Positions 45,300 through 54,430 of a DNA stretch of 64,000 nucleotides are shown piece after piece. A model generated the notes under the pieces. That model searched no databases and was not told the origin of the DNA. It saw nothing but the letters and a program-made list of their open reading frames with translations. Each line of letters starts with the position of its first letter. Position 1 is the stretch's first letter. The DNA lies in the NCBI RefSeq assembly GCF_002743255.1, contig NZ_PDYY01000006.1:62001-126000 (forward strand), read 5' to 3'. This DNA comes from Sporosarcina sp. P2. Lineage in GTDB: Bacteria; Bacillota; Bacilli; Bacillales_A; Planococcaceae. The translations under genes and the position numbers were made by a program.

Positions 45300-47270
45300 T
45301 TATAGATACCGTTTAAACCACCCGGTAATCTCTTCTAATCTCGCAATTCGCAAATTCGGTTTCCCTGTTCTCGACATATTATGATCGGATTCGGGGAAGC
45401 GAACAAATTCGGTTTCTTTGCCCAAATCTTTTAGTGTAATAAATAATTGTTCAGCTTGCTCGATTGGACAGACGAAATCACGTTCGGCATGAAGGATTAA
45501 TAGAGGTGTTTCGATGTTCTCTGCATACTTTAACGGGGACTGATTCCACAGCGTATCGACATCTGTCATTCCAGCCTTCAGGTGCCAGTCAGTGAAGTAG
45601 TAGCCTATATTGGAGACACCGAAGAAACTAATCCAGTTGCTGATCGAGCGTTGTGTGACGGCTGCTTTGAAACGGTTCGTATGCCCGACAATCCAGTTCG
45701 TCATGAAGCCACCGTAGCTACCACCTGTCACGCCAAGGCGCGTTTCATCAATCCAGTTTTCGGTTTTCAGTACTTCGTCCAGTCCTGCCATGATATCTTC
45801 GTACCCACCGCCACCATAATCGCCACGCACTGCGTCAACAAACGCCTGACTGTAGCCGTGACTGCCACGTGGATTGACATAGAGAACGCCATAACCTTGC
45901 GCCGCTAACACTTGCATTTCATGGAAATACGTATAGCCGTACATCGCATGCGGTCCACCATGAATTTCCACAATGAGCGGATACGTTTTACCTTCTGTAA
46001 AGTTCGCAGGCTTCATTAGCCACCCTTGGATATTTACATGATCATTCGTATAATGAATCGTTTCCGGTTCAACTAACTCGACTCTCTTCAACCAGTCTTC
46101 ATTAAATGAAGTGAGTTTTGTCCGTTCACCAGTCGCTATCGTTTGGCGATACAGTTCTCCGGGATTCGTCATCGTGCTAACCGCGAGCAACGCAAATTCC
46201 GCGTCTCCGGCTACATCATACCCGTAGACATGCTCCTCTTCACCCGTCGCAGGATAAATCGCGCCGTCAAGTGTAGCCGCATACAAACGCACTTCCCCCA
46301 TACTCGATAATTGGAAATACAATTGCTCGTCATCCGTCCACACTACGCCTGGCGCAATCACTTGTTGCAAGTGATCGGAAATACTTTCGTCTCCAATCGG
46401 CGCGTCAATTCCCGCTGTCAAATTCATCGTCTGATCGTTCGCCCGGTCATAGACGAAAACATCTGCCTGCGTAACGTTTTGGAACGTCATGTCATACCCT
46501 GTATACGCAATATAGCGGTCGTCTTTAGAGAAAGCTACATCGCCGAAAAAGCCTTGTTCATTGAGAATGACTGTCTCTTTTTTAGTCTCTACATCCAACA
46601 GCACGAATGAAGTACAGAAATCATAATCGAGCTGCTCGTTGCGATTGACCCCGACGACCAATTGCTTGCCGTCATGTGAAACCGCCTCTAGCGAATGATC
46701 AAATGGTTCCATTGTGAAATTGCAAATAGTGCACGTGGCCAGTTCAACATAACCGATTTGTGTATATTCGTCTTGCGATATTACGCCAATGAAATCTGCT
46801 TTGTATTTCATTTTCGTCACACGGATCGGTTGCGGAAATCCTTTTTCCTTCTGTACTGTAGTAGAAAATGTTTCGCCTGTTTTCAGCGTGCCTGTAAACC
46901 AAATTTTCTTGCCGCACGGCGACCATTCGAATGAATCAATTCCTTTTTTACAGTCCGTTAGCGCATAGGCTTCTCCGCCCGCTTTTTGCATAATGTATAG
47001 TTGATTCGTTTCGCTGCGATTTGATAAAAACGCTAATTTCTTGCCGTCAGGAGACCATTTCGGCGCACTAACTTGATGCTTACCATATGTCCACCGCGTA
47101 ACATCACCCGTTTGCAAATCGATATGATGGATAGCTGAGTGATACGCATTGTCTTTTTTATTTAATTCCGTCACCGTAAACACCGCTTCTTGATCGTTAG
47201 GTGCCAATACGGGATTCGTTACAGACTTCGTTTCAAATAAATCTTCAATCGTTACAACTCGTTTATTCAT
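45300..47270 (-). CDS. S9-family peptidase (acylaminoacyl-peptidase type)
   Basis: The 656-residue serine peptidase has an N-terminal beta-propeller (WSPDGKKLAFLSNRS repeats, about 20-380) and a C-terminal alpha/beta hydrolase. The catalytic triad is Ser518 in GGSYGG, Asp598 in ERDFVC and His630 in SDHNMS. Such enzymes trim short peptides in the cytoplasm; YuxL of Bacillus is a relative. AGGAGG precedes ATG 47270. It stands alone between aspA and the acyl-CoA synthetase gene. No signal peptide is present. Confidence 0.88.
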   Translation of the reverse strand: MNKRVVTIEDLFETKSVTNPVLAPNDQEAVFTVTELNKKDNAYHSAIHHIDLQTGDVTRWTYGKHQVSAPKWSPDGKKLAFLSNRSETNQLYIMQKAGGEAYALTDCKKGIDSFEWSPCGKKIWFTGTLKTGETFSTTVQKEKGFPQPIRVTKMKYKADFIGVISQDEYTQIGYVELATCTICNFTMEPFDHSLEAVSHDGKQLVVGVNRNEQLDYDFCTSFVLLDVETKKETVILNEQGFFGDVAFSKDDRYIAYTGYDMTFQNVTQADVFVYDRANDQTMNLTAGIDAPIGDESISDHLQQVIAPGVVWTDDEQLYFQLSSMGEVRLYAATLDGAIYPATGEEEHVYGYDVAGDAEFALLAVSTMTNPGELYRQTIATGERTKLTSFNEDWLKRVELVEPETIHYTNDHVNIQGWLMKPANFTEGKTYPLIVEIHGGPHAMYGYTYFHEMQVLAAQGYGVLYVNPRGSHGYSQAFVDAVRGDYGGGGYEDIMAGLDEVLKTENWIDETRLGVTGGSYGGFMTNWIVGHTNRFKAAVTQRSISNWISFFGVSNIGYYFTDWHLKAGMTDVDTLWNQSPLKYAENIETPLLILHAERDFVCPIEQAEQLFITLKDLGKETEFVRFPESDHNMSRTGKPNLRIARLEEITGWFKRYL

Positions 47271-47343
47271 CTCATACCTCCTGTTTTCCTACTATTCTCT
47301 CTAAACCATAACAAGTCAGTACTTGCTTTGGCAATACATGCGT

Positions 47344-47380
47344 AAAAAAAGAGTGACGGGTTATAATTCCCATCACTCCT
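47344..47380 (-). terminator. Terminator after the acyl-CoA synthetase gene
   Basis: GAGTGATGGG and CCCGTCACTC pair (one wobble) with an 8-base loop and a run of seven Ts on the minus strand. It lies just past the stop at 47389. Confidence 0.85.
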
Positions 47381-47388
47381 TTCCACTA

Positions 47389-48945
47389 TCAATAACTCTT
47401 AATTTGATCTTTCAATGAACGTCTTAAAATCTTACCTGTCGTATTTTTCGGTAATTCATCCAAGAACTCAATATACTTTGGTACTTTATACTTCACGAGA
47501 CGCTTCCCACAATAATTAAGCAGTGAATGTTCCGTAGCATCCGAACCTTCCTTCAACACAACGTAGGCTTGTACTTCTTCACCGAAGTTCGCGTCTGGCA
47601 CGCCAACGACTGCTGCTTCTACAATATCACGGTGACTAAACAGCACTTCCTCTACTTCCCGAGGATACACGTTGAATCCGCCGACGATGATCATATCTTT
47701 CTTGCGATCTACAATATAAAAGTAACCGTTTTCATCTCTTCGCGCTAAGTCGCCTGTATAGAGCCAACCGTCACGTAGAACAGCCGCAGTTTCTTCTGGC
47801 ATTTTATAATACCCTTTCATGACGTTGGGGCCGCGTACAATTAATTCACCGACTTCATTGACAGGAACTTCTTCACCATTTTCATCGACGACTTTATTCT
47901 CGACATTCATAATATTTGTTCCGATGGATCCAGGCACACGTTCACGATCTAACGGGTTGAAACACGTCACTGGTGATGCTTCTGACAAGCCATACCCTTC
48001 CGAAACACGCACATCGAATTTCTCTTCAAAGTCATGAAGCAAGGATACAGGCAATGAAGATCCACCTGAAACTGCCAATCTGATGGATTCAAAGTCTTCT
48101 GTTTTACCTTCCGGATATTGATAAAGGAAGTTATACATAGTAGGAACTCCGGCAAATATCGTGGCCTTTTGTTCACGAATGATGTGGAATATTTCACCCG
48201 GACTAAAGCGTGGCTCAAGTAATATAGTAGCGCCTTTAACGAGTGGTGCGTTCGCTACAACCGTTAAGGCAAATACGTGGAATAAAGGCAATGTCGCCAC
48301 CACTTTATCATTTTCTGAGAAGCTTAAATAGTCTCCTACGTCACGTGCATTGGAGTAGATATTCTTATGTGTTAACATCGCACCTTTTGGGTGTCCCGTT
48401 GTTCCTGATGTATAAAGTATGACAGCGCTTTCATTTTCGTCAACTGCTACCGCTTCCATCATCGGTTTCGATTGCTTGATGAGCAAGCTAAATGGATGCA
48501 CCTTCGCCTTCACTGTGTCATTCAGCGCAGCTAATTTCTCTCCTGCATCCGGACTCATTTCACAGACGACATAGTTCTCAATCGTCGGGAAAGACTGGCT
48601 GGCTACTTCTACAAGTGGTAATAATTGATCGATCGCAATAACGGCTTTGGCTTCACTGTTTTCTAAAATATAGGAAATCTCGTCAGGTGTATAGAGTGGA
48701 TTGATCGGCACAGCTGTGGCTCCGATGCGCATAGTCGCATAGAGTGAGATCAGGTAATGTGGCGTATTACCAAGTAAAAATGCCACTTTGTCCCCTTTGT
48801 TAACCCCTAGGTTTTGTAGCGCGTTGGCGAACATGGATACGGACATGTCGAACTCTGCGTACGTCGTGTCTTTTCCCATAAAACGATAGGCGATTTTACT
48901 TGGCTTGCTCTGTGCTGTCTGTTGAACACTAGAAACTAAATTCAT
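47389..48945 (-). CDS. Long-chain fatty-acid-CoA ligase (YhfL/LcfA type)
   Basis: The 518-residue adenylate-forming enzyme activates fatty acids to acyl-CoA. The P-loop-like AILYTSGTTGHPKGAM (A3), GYGLSEASP (A5), YTGDLA (A7) and RKKDMIIVGGFNVYPREVE (A8) are present, and the A10 lysine is in NTTGKILRR. GGGAGATG precedes ATG 48945. A sigma-A promoter and a FadR-like operator lie upstream. In Bacillus, yhfL is near yhfH and lplJ, as here at 10 kb scale. Length is normal. Confidence 0.88.
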   Translation of the reverse strand: MNLVSSVQQTAQSKPSKIAYRFMGKDTTYAEFDMSVSMFANALQNLGVNKGDKVAFLLGNTPHYLISLYATMRIGATAVPINPLYTPDEISYILENSEAKAVIAIDQLLPLVEVASQSFPTIENYVVCEMSPDAGEKLAALNDTVKAKVHPFSLLIKQSKPMMEAVAVDENESAVILYTSGTTGHPKGAMLTHKNIYSNARDVGDYLSFSENDKVVATLPLFHVFALTVVANAPLVKGATILLEPRFSPGEIFHIIREQKATIFAGVPTMYNFLYQYPEGKTEDFESIRLAVSGGSSLPVSLLHDFEEKFDVRVSEGYGLSEASPVTCFNPLDRERVPGSIGTNIMNVENKVVDENGEEVPVNEVGELIVRGPNVMKGYYKMPEETAAVLRDGWLYTGDLARRDENGYFYIVDRKKDMIIVGGFNVYPREVEEVLFSHRDIVEAAVVGVPDANFGEEVQAYVVLKEGSDATEHSLLNYCGKRLVKYKVPKYIEFLDELPKNTTGKILRRSLKDQIKSY

Positions 48946-48965
48946 GCTTTCATCTCCCTAACAAG

Positions 48966-48983
48966 TGAATGAATAACCATTCA
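48966..48983. promoter_or_regulatory. FadR-like operator
   Basis: TGAATGAATAACCATTCA is an 18-bp near-palindrome that fits the Bacillus FadR (TetR-type fatty-acid repressor) pattern TGAATGA..TCATTCA. It starts about 12 bp past the -10 hexamer, between promoter and start codon, where a repressor would block transcription. Confidence 0.7.
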
Positions 48984-48994
48984 GTATTTCGTTC

Positions 48995-49023
48995 ATTATA
49001 CTGACAAAATAATTAATTGGCAA
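48995..49023 (-). promoter_or_regulatory. Sigma-A promoter of the acyl-CoA synthetase gene
   Basis: TTGCCA (49023-49018), a 17-base spacer and TATAAT (49000-48995) on the minus strand, a strong vegetative promoter with the FadR-like site directly downstream. Confidence 0.75.
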
Positions 49024-49061
49024 GAGTTTACTGGGAATTTTGTTTATTTACTTTATTGGGA

Positions 49062-49216
49062 TAGGCTGGCAGGGTGTGGGGTTGGGGATTTGCGCTCTAG
49101 GCGGACGCTTTCCCATGGGCCCGCGGTGAGCCAACTAGGTCGCAAGCTCCCTTTAGTTGTCTCACCTGTCGAGCTGATCCATCGGGAGTCGCCGCCTGCC
49201 GCTCCAATCCCTTGCA
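49062..49216 (-). repeat. GC-rich intergenic element, copy A (reverse orientation)
   Basis: Read on the minus strand it runs from GGGATTGGAGCGGCAGGCGG through GAGACAACTAAAGGGAGC to GCCCATGGGAAAGCGTCCGC and AATCCCC. The same order of blocks occurs in copies B and C. Elements of this type are scattered in many Bacillaceae genomes, by memory of their sequence pattern. Confidence 0.55.
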
Positions 49217-49380
49217 ATGTTAGTGGGTGATACTTATTGTTGTGCATTGAAGTTTGGCTAGTAATCAGTGAATCACTAAAACTTGAATTAGATTTGAACT
49301 TGAACTACATAACGTGTAAAGACAATACAATTCACACACTAGCTGCAGTGATTGACCTACGTACCTCCCCTATCAATGTA

Positions 49381-49513
49381 GGATTGAGGCGGAGGCTGGG
49401 GCGACTCCGGAAGGATAAGCGTGCGCCTTGAGACCCCGCAGGGAGCGAAGCGGACGAGGAGGCTCAAGCCACGCCCTCCGGAAAGCGTCCCCAGCTGGAG
49501 CTTCAATCCCCTT
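49381..49513 (+). repeat. GC-rich intergenic element, copy B
   Basis: Runs from GGATTGAGGCGGAGGCTGGG through GACCCCGCAGGGAGCGAAGC to GGAAAGCGTCCCCAGCTGGA and TTCAATCCCC. A flank of about 58 bases just before it (49322-49380) is repeated before copy C. Confidence 0.6.
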
Positions 49514-49567
49514 ATGCTAACTACGCTCACTCCCACTAGAACTAGAACTTCAACAAGTTCTAAGACA

Positions 49568-49819
49568 ACAACAATTCACACACTATCTACAATGATTGAC
49601 CTACGTACCTCCACTATCAACGTAGGATTGAAGCGGAAGCTGACGGGGAGTGCAAAGATGTGCTCCTAACGCTGCGCTTTTACTCGCAAAAGCCGTTCTT
49701 CGTTACGGCTCTTCCCGCAGGATCAGCGAGAGCTTGAGACCCTGGACTGAACGTAGTGAGGGAAGCGGCTCAAGCCGAGCCCATGGGAAAGCGTCCGGCA
49801 GCTGGAGCTTCAATCCCCA
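49568..49819 (+). repeat. GC-rich intergenic element, copy C with duplicated flank
   Basis: The flank ACAACAACAATTCACACACT... (49568-49624) repeats 49322-49380 at about 245 bp distance. The element then continues with an insertion of about 60 bases rich in small hairpins, and ends in GGGAAAGCGTCCGGCAGCTG and TTCAATCCCC. B and C look like a tandem duplication. Confidence 0.55.
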
Positions 49820-49839
49820 CCCACTCACTCCTTCCACTA

Positions 49840-49880
49840 ATACTTGAACTTGAACTTGTACTTGAACTTGAAATTAAATA
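49840..49880 (+). repeat. Short hexamer repeat
   Basis: ACTTGA-type hexamers repeat about six times (with one ACTTGT variant) just before the ABC permease terminus. Similar ACTTGA runs occur at about 49278-49305. It is a slippage-prone simple repeat. Confidence 0.6.
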
Positions 49881-49936
49881 AGTTCAATCCCCTTATACTC
49901 ACCACGTAACTCACCAGTCAAAAAAGACACCCCTCC

Positions 49937-51871
49937 CTAGGAAGTAGGTGCCTTAATATGTGAAATATAGCGCCAGCGGATGAGATAGAAATAGCAAATC
50001 TGCATCAGCGCAAAGCCCGCCAGCACAAGCGCCAGCTCCTTGACAATGGAAATCTCCGCAAGCGCATCCCAAATCACCTGCAACGCCATAAACGCAAACA
50101 CACTGTGGATGAACGACACACCCCACGGAAAGAAAAACTGCGGAATTAATTGCCGATTGACGATCTTCGTGAACTCCCTATCCGTCATCCCAATCCGCTG
50201 CAACACCGCATACTGCCGGCGATCATGACTAAGCGATGTATACAACCGGAAGTAGATGAAGCTGCCAGACGCGAGGAAAAACACACCTGCGAGTAATAAT
50301 CCAATAAACAACAGTAACGAAAACGTCATCCGGATATGCGAATAATTTAACCCAGGATTCTCAAACTCGTAGCGCACGGGATCACGGTGTTCGAGCATAA
50401 GCCCCGCCAACACTTGGGCATGGATAGACAATCCGATTTCCCTCGTCTTCTGCCAATCCCTTACGTTAAACGCATAATAATTAAACGCCAGTGCATTGAC
50501 ATGTGCTTGTTCTTCAATGCGATCGAAATCCAAATGATTCACAACGATCGTATTGAGCCCAAGTGCGTTTGGCGGAAACAATTTATACGGATACACGCCT
50601 TCAATCTTGAGTGAGACGCCACTGTCACCTAGTTCGGTGCTGACCGATTCCGTCGACAACTGATTGGCCGCAGCAGCTGTTGCGGGTAAGAACAACGCAT
50701 GTCCTCTGTGTAATGAAAGTGGCTTTTCTCCGAAAGTTGCGGCCAGTTCATTCAGATCAGACAGCTTGACGATATTAACTTTATTTTTCGTGTAGGAAGA
50801 TTGCTGTTCCAGCACACGAAAACGTACAGCCCAGTAATCAAGACCCGCTTGATCGAGTTCATTGGTCAATTGTGCGATATGTGGATACTCGAATTCATTA
50901 TGTGGCAAACTTTTATAAATGAGCCCGAGCGGATTTACTTCCCGATATTGCGAAGCGAATGACGTTAACGATGCCAAAATGCCGACGGACATGAACGCTA
51001 TCGTCGAAACGAGCGTGACGATGAAGAACATCCGCGCATTTTCTTTTAAACGTACGATGCTTTCCGAAATCGAGATCATCCAAAAATCGCGCCAGAAGAT
51101 ATTCTTTTGCCGTCGCAATGCATGCAATACGAGCGGCAAGGTATCGGTGAAAAAGTAATAGGTCCCGATTGTGATAAGTGGCGGTAGTAGGAAGAACAGA
51201 CTAATGATGCTCGAACGTGATACGAAAGCCGCCATGGCGTAGGCGAGCAACAACAGCACCACTCCGAAGATCCCACGGCTTTTCGAGTACGAATACACCG
51301 ATTGTACGGCTATATCCCCATGTAACAAATCCGATACTTGTCCTTGCTGAATGAATACAGGAGCGATATATGAAATGATAGCGAATAAACTGAGGAATGC
51401 CCCCATCGTCAGCACGAATGGTTTCCAGGATAAATAAAGCGGTAATACCGGAATTTGCACGATCGCTTTGACGATCATGAAAAAGAATTTCGAAAACATG
51501 AAGCCGAGGAAAATTCCACTTATGATTGATGCGAAGCCAAGCAACATCGTTTCGATGAAAATGAGTCGATGCAACTGACGCTTTGCCATTCCGAGAAGCA
51601 ACAGCACCCCAAACTCTTTCGATCGCGCCTGCAAAAATGCACGCATCGAATAGAATAGGAAAAACAGCGTGAAAATAAATAGGATGATTTCCGCTATTCC
51701 CATGCCGAGAGCTGAGATCTCTTTTAAGAACGTGTTTTCAATCGATGGATGGAACAGCAGCATCGAGTAAAGGAAAAACACCATGACGGAAAACACACTA
51801 GCCATGAAGAAGGCTGCATAAACCCGGCGGTTACGAACGACATTACGGTAAGCGAACTGTCGAAAAGTCAT
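49937..51871 (-). CDS. BceB-type ABC transporter permease (antimicrobial peptide resistance)
   Basis: The 644-residue FtsX-family permease starts MTFRQFAYRNVVRNRRVYAA, the usual BceB/YxdM/VraG N-terminus. About ten hydrophobic segments are seen, with a large extracytoplasmic part between roughly residues 310 and 520 that would recognise the peptide antibiotic. GGAGGTAATGTGA precedes ATG 51871, which overlaps the ATPase gene by 29 bp. With the ATPase it forms a flux-sensing and detoxification transporter. The specific antibiotic cannot be read. Confidence 0.88.
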   Translation of the reverse strand: MTFRQFAYRNVVRNRRVYAAFFMASVFSVMVFFLYSMLLFHPSIENTFLKEISALGMGIAEIILFIFTLFFLFYSMRAFLQARSKEFGVLLLLGMAKRQLHRLIFIETMLLGFASIISGIFLGFMFSKFFFMIVKAIVQIPVLPLYLSWKPFVLTMGAFLSLFAIISYIAPVFIQQGQVSDLLHGDIAVQSVYSYSKSRGIFGVVLLLLAYAMAAFVSRSSIISLFFLLPPLITIGTYYFFTDTLPLVLHALRRQKNIFWRDFWMISISESIVRLKENARMFFIVTLVSTIAFMSVGILASLTSFASQYREVNPLGLIYKSLPHNEFEYPHIAQLTNELDQAGLDYWAVRFRVLEQQSSYTKNKVNIVKLSDLNELAATFGEKPLSLHRGHALFLPATAAAANQLSTESVSTELGDSGVSLKIEGVYPYKLFPPNALGLNTIVVNHLDFDRIEEQAHVNALAFNYYAFNVRDWQKTREIGLSIHAQVLAGLMLEHRDPVRYEFENPGLNYSHIRMTFSLLLFIGLLLAGVFFLASGSFIYFRLYTSLSHDRRQYAVLQRIGMTDREFTKIVNRQLIPQFFFPWGVSFIHSVFAFMALQVIWDALAEISIVKELALVLAGFALMQICYFYLIRWRYISHIKAPTS

Positions 51872-52622
51872 TCACATTACCTCCAAGTAATGACAACACA
51901 TTCAAGATACGCTGGAAAAATGTTTGCCGGCGTTCATCTTTATAGATTTCATTGAAAAACTCTCCATCTTTAATAAACAGGACACGATCACAATAGCTCG
52001 CAGCAATCGGGTCGTGCGTCACCATAATAATGGATGTCTGTTCATGTAGGTTAATATGTTCAAGTAATTCGAGCACATCTTTCGCTGACGTTGAATCAAG
52101 ATTCCCTGTTGGCTCATCCGCTAACAGAATGCTCGGTTGATGGATGAGCGCTCGTCCTATCGCGGTTCGCTGTGCTTGTCCACCCGATAGTTCATCCGGT
52201 CTGCGTTCCAAAATATCTTCCAAATTCAACTTTTGCGCCATATCTTCTACTCGTTTTTTCATTTCTTCAACAGGTAATCCATCAAGAGTTAACGGTAACA
52301 CCAAATTTTCTTCCACCGTCAACATTTGCAGTAAATTGATTTCCTGAAAGACGAAACCAATTTGCCGTCTACGGAATAACGCGATTTCGTTTTGACTGAG
52401 CTTTTCCGGTTCCACGCCTCCGATGACAATCTTGCCATAGGTCGGAATATCCGTGGCCATCAATAAGTTCAACAACGTCGTCTTACCACTGCCGGACGGC
52501 CCCATAATTGCAACGAACTCCCCTTCTTGCACATCGAAGTCTAATTTATTCAATGCACGATGTATGACTTTTCCTTCATAGATTTTCGTGACATCTTCCA
52601 TCTTAACGACCGGTTGCGTCAT
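51843..52622 (-). CDS. BceA-type ABC transporter ATPase
   Basis: The 259-residue ATPase has Walker A GPSGSGKTTLLN, the Q-loop VFQEINLL, signature LSGGQAQRTAIGRAL, Walker B ILLADEPTGNLD and the H-loop VTHD. It powers the BceB-type permease encoded just downstream. ATG 52622 overlaps the histidine kinase gene by 20 bp. The kinase, ATPase and permease are thus all coupled. Confidence 0.92.
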   Translation of the reverse strand: MTQPVVKMEDVTKIYEGKVIHRALNKLDFDVQEGEFVAIMGPSGSGKTTLLNLLMATDIPTYGKIVIGGVEPEKLSQNEIALFRRRQIGFVFQEINLLQMLTVEENLVLPLTLDGLPVEEMKKRVEDMAQKLNLEDILERRPDELSGGQAQRTAIGRALIHQPSILLADEPTGNLDSTSAKDVLELLEHINLHEQTSIIMVTHDPIAASYCDRVLFIKDGEFFNEIYKDERRQTFFQRILNVLSLLGGNVNDFSTVRLP

Positions 52623-53625
52623 CTACTTTTTCACCCGCCTCTCCGTCTTTAAATAATAATGCGATTGTCGTGCCTTCTCCTTGTTTCGAGGAAATCGTCA
52701 GTTCGTGACCGAGTTTCTCACAGACTTCGGATGCGATATACAGTCCCATACCCGTCGATTCTCCAGATAATCTACCGTTTTCTCCTGTGAAGAAAGCTTT
52801 CGTCACCCGGTGTATATCAGATGCCGGTATGCCGATTCCTTCATCCTTAATTTCAAGACACAGTCCTTCTGGTAGCTGGACTGCATTCACATGTATTTTC
52901 TTACCTTTTTCAAATGTATATTTCACTGCATTCGTAATGAATTGATTGAGCATAAACTTGATCCACTTTCGATCCGTCGCGACGGTTAAGTGTTCATCCA
53001 CATTCAGCACAGGAAACAGACCGTTCGCAATGAAAAGTCGTTTGTTCTCATTTAGCACTTCCTGCAAAATTTGTCTCAGCAATAGCCGCTCAATTTGCAT
53101 ATCTTCTTCAAATGTTTCAAGCCGTGCATTGACAAGGACGATATCCAATCCATTTTGGATGCGTCCCACTTCCTGCTCGAGGCTCTTCTTGTCCACTTCC
53201 TCTTCTTGCAATAATAAATTAATGACCGAAATCGGTGTTTTCATTTGATGCACCCATTGATTCATGAAATGTAAATGACGATTTTGTCTATCATATAATG
53301 TCTGTACTTCATGTTGGTACAGGCGATATAATTCACGCGTAAATGCTGTCGTCTGTCGATGTTCGGGCGTCATAATGTGCCGTATCAAAGCATCTTCCAT
53401 TTGCTTCGGTTTTTCGACGATCTTTGCATAATACGTACGCCGCATGATGAACTTCGCTCCCAAATAGCCCGCCGTAAGTAAAATACTCATCGCGACCGAA
53501 TAGATGGCCGTATTCGGATTGCGAAAGCCGTCAAGCCAAAACAATAGTAGTATGAACGATACGAGTCCGATCTGAAACAACATGAACGATACATGCTCTT
53601 TAACGAACAGTGTAAATGCCTTCAT
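52603..53625 (-). CDS. BceS-type intramembrane-sensing histidine kinase
   Basis: The 340-residue kinase has two N-terminal membrane helices (about 10-55) with almost no loop between them, the mark of BceS-type sensors that listen to the transporter. The phospho-accepting His is in WVHQMKTPISVINLL. The ATPase domain shows NQFITNAVKYT, DEGIGIPASD and STGMGLYIA. It overlaps the response regulator by four bases. Confidence 0.9.
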   Translation of the reverse strand: MKAFTLFVKEHVSFMLFQIGLVSFILLLFWLDGFRNPNTAIYSVAMSILLTAGYLGAKFIMRRTYYAKIVEKPKQMEDALIRHIMTPEHRQTTAFTRELYRLYQHEVQTLYDRQNRHLHFMNQWVHQMKTPISVINLLLQEEEVDKKSLEQEVGRIQNGLDIVLVNARLETFEEDMQIERLLLRQILQEVLNENKRLFIANGLFPVLNVDEHLTVATDRKWIKFMLNQFITNAVKYTFEKGKKIHVNAVQLPEGLCLEIKDEGIGIPASDIHRVTKAFFTGENGRLSGESTGMGLYIASEVCEKLGHELTISSKQGEGTTIALLFKDGEAGEKVDDATGR

Positions 53626-54323
53626 TTGACTTCTGATTCCGGCATGAAACGATACCCCGCGCCACGCACCGTTTCAATCCAAGATTGCACATCGTAATCG
53701 GTCAATTTCTTACGCACACGAGCCATATTAACGTTAAGCGTATTTTCGTCGACAAATGATTGATCATCCCACAATTCTTCGAGTAACTTTTCGCGCGATA
53801 CGACTTTCGGCGACTCGCCCATCAGCAATTCCAGAATGACGCATTCTTTCTTCTGAAGTGGAATTTCTTCTTTGCCTTTTTGTAACGTCATTCGTTCTAT
53901 ATATAACGTCAAATCACCCGATACAATCATGCGCTCCGACTGATTTGGTGAATACTCACCGAATGATCGACGTAAATGGCTTTTAATTTTCGCCAATACA
54001 ATTTCATAATGGAATGGCTTCGTTATAAAATCATCGCCTCCATTTTCAAGCGCAAACACTTGATCCATATCACCTGAGCGCGCCGAAATAAAAATAATCG
54101 GACACACCGTATGCTGTCGTAGCTGACGGCACCAATAGTAGCCGTCATAAATCGGCAAGTTAATATCTAAAAGCACCAGATGTGGATTATACGCATTGCA
54201 TTCTTCCACGACTCGATCAAAATCCTGTATAATTGCGACTTCATATTGATATTTCTCAAGCGTTCCCGCTAACAATTTCGCGATTTTTACATCATCTTCT
54301 ACAATAAATATTCGATGCTTCAC
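53622..54323 (-). CDS. BceR-type response regulator
   Basis: The 233-residue OmpR-family regulator has a receiver domain (IFIVEDDVKIAKLL, LVLLDINLPIYDG with the phospho-Asp, FISARSG, FITKPF) and a winged-helix domain (LTLYIERMTLQ, SREKLLEELWDDQSFVDENTL, GYRFM). It should activate the transporter genes in response to peptide antibiotics. It is the first gene of its operon. A BceR box was not identified with certainty. Confidence 0.9.
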   Translation of the reverse strand: MKHRIFIVEDDVKIAKLLAGTLEKYQYEVAIIQDFDRVVEECNAYNPHLVLLDINLPIYDGYYWCRQLRQHTVCPIIFISARSGDMDQVFALENGGDDFITKPFHYEIVLAKIKSHLRRSFGEYSPNQSERMIVSGDLTLYIERMTLQKGKEEIPLQKKECVILELLMGESPKVVSREKLLEELWDDQSFVDENTLNVNMARVRKKLTDYDVQSWIETVRGAGYRFMPESEVK

Positions 54324-54394
54324 CGTAACCCCTCACTTTCTCATTATGTTAAGTATAGCGCATTTCCCACCACACATAAATGAATCCTCATACA

Positions 54395-54427
54395 CAAAAA
54401 GCGCATGCCCCGCAAGACATGCGCTTC
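54395..54427 (-). terminator. Terminator after lplJ
   Basis: AAGCGCATG and CATGCGCTT form a perfect 9-bp stem around a 10-base loop; T-run follows on the minus strand. It insulates the Bce module from lplJ. Confidence 0.88.
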
Positions 54428-54430
54428 CCC

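Larger units (their letters stand above)
48946..49936. other. Gene-free stretch with GC-rich repeats
   Basis: About 990 bases without a supported gene. It holds the promoter and operator above, three copies of a GC-rich element, a duplicated flank and a short hexamer repeat. Small frames inside (for example 49053-49247, 49421-49669, 49650-49847) follow from the repeats. Confidence 0.6.

Noticed and set aside
49053..49847. Several 60-80 codon frames in the acyl-CoA synthetase/permease gap
   Set aside because: They lie inside the GC-rich repeat copies and lack ribosome sites.
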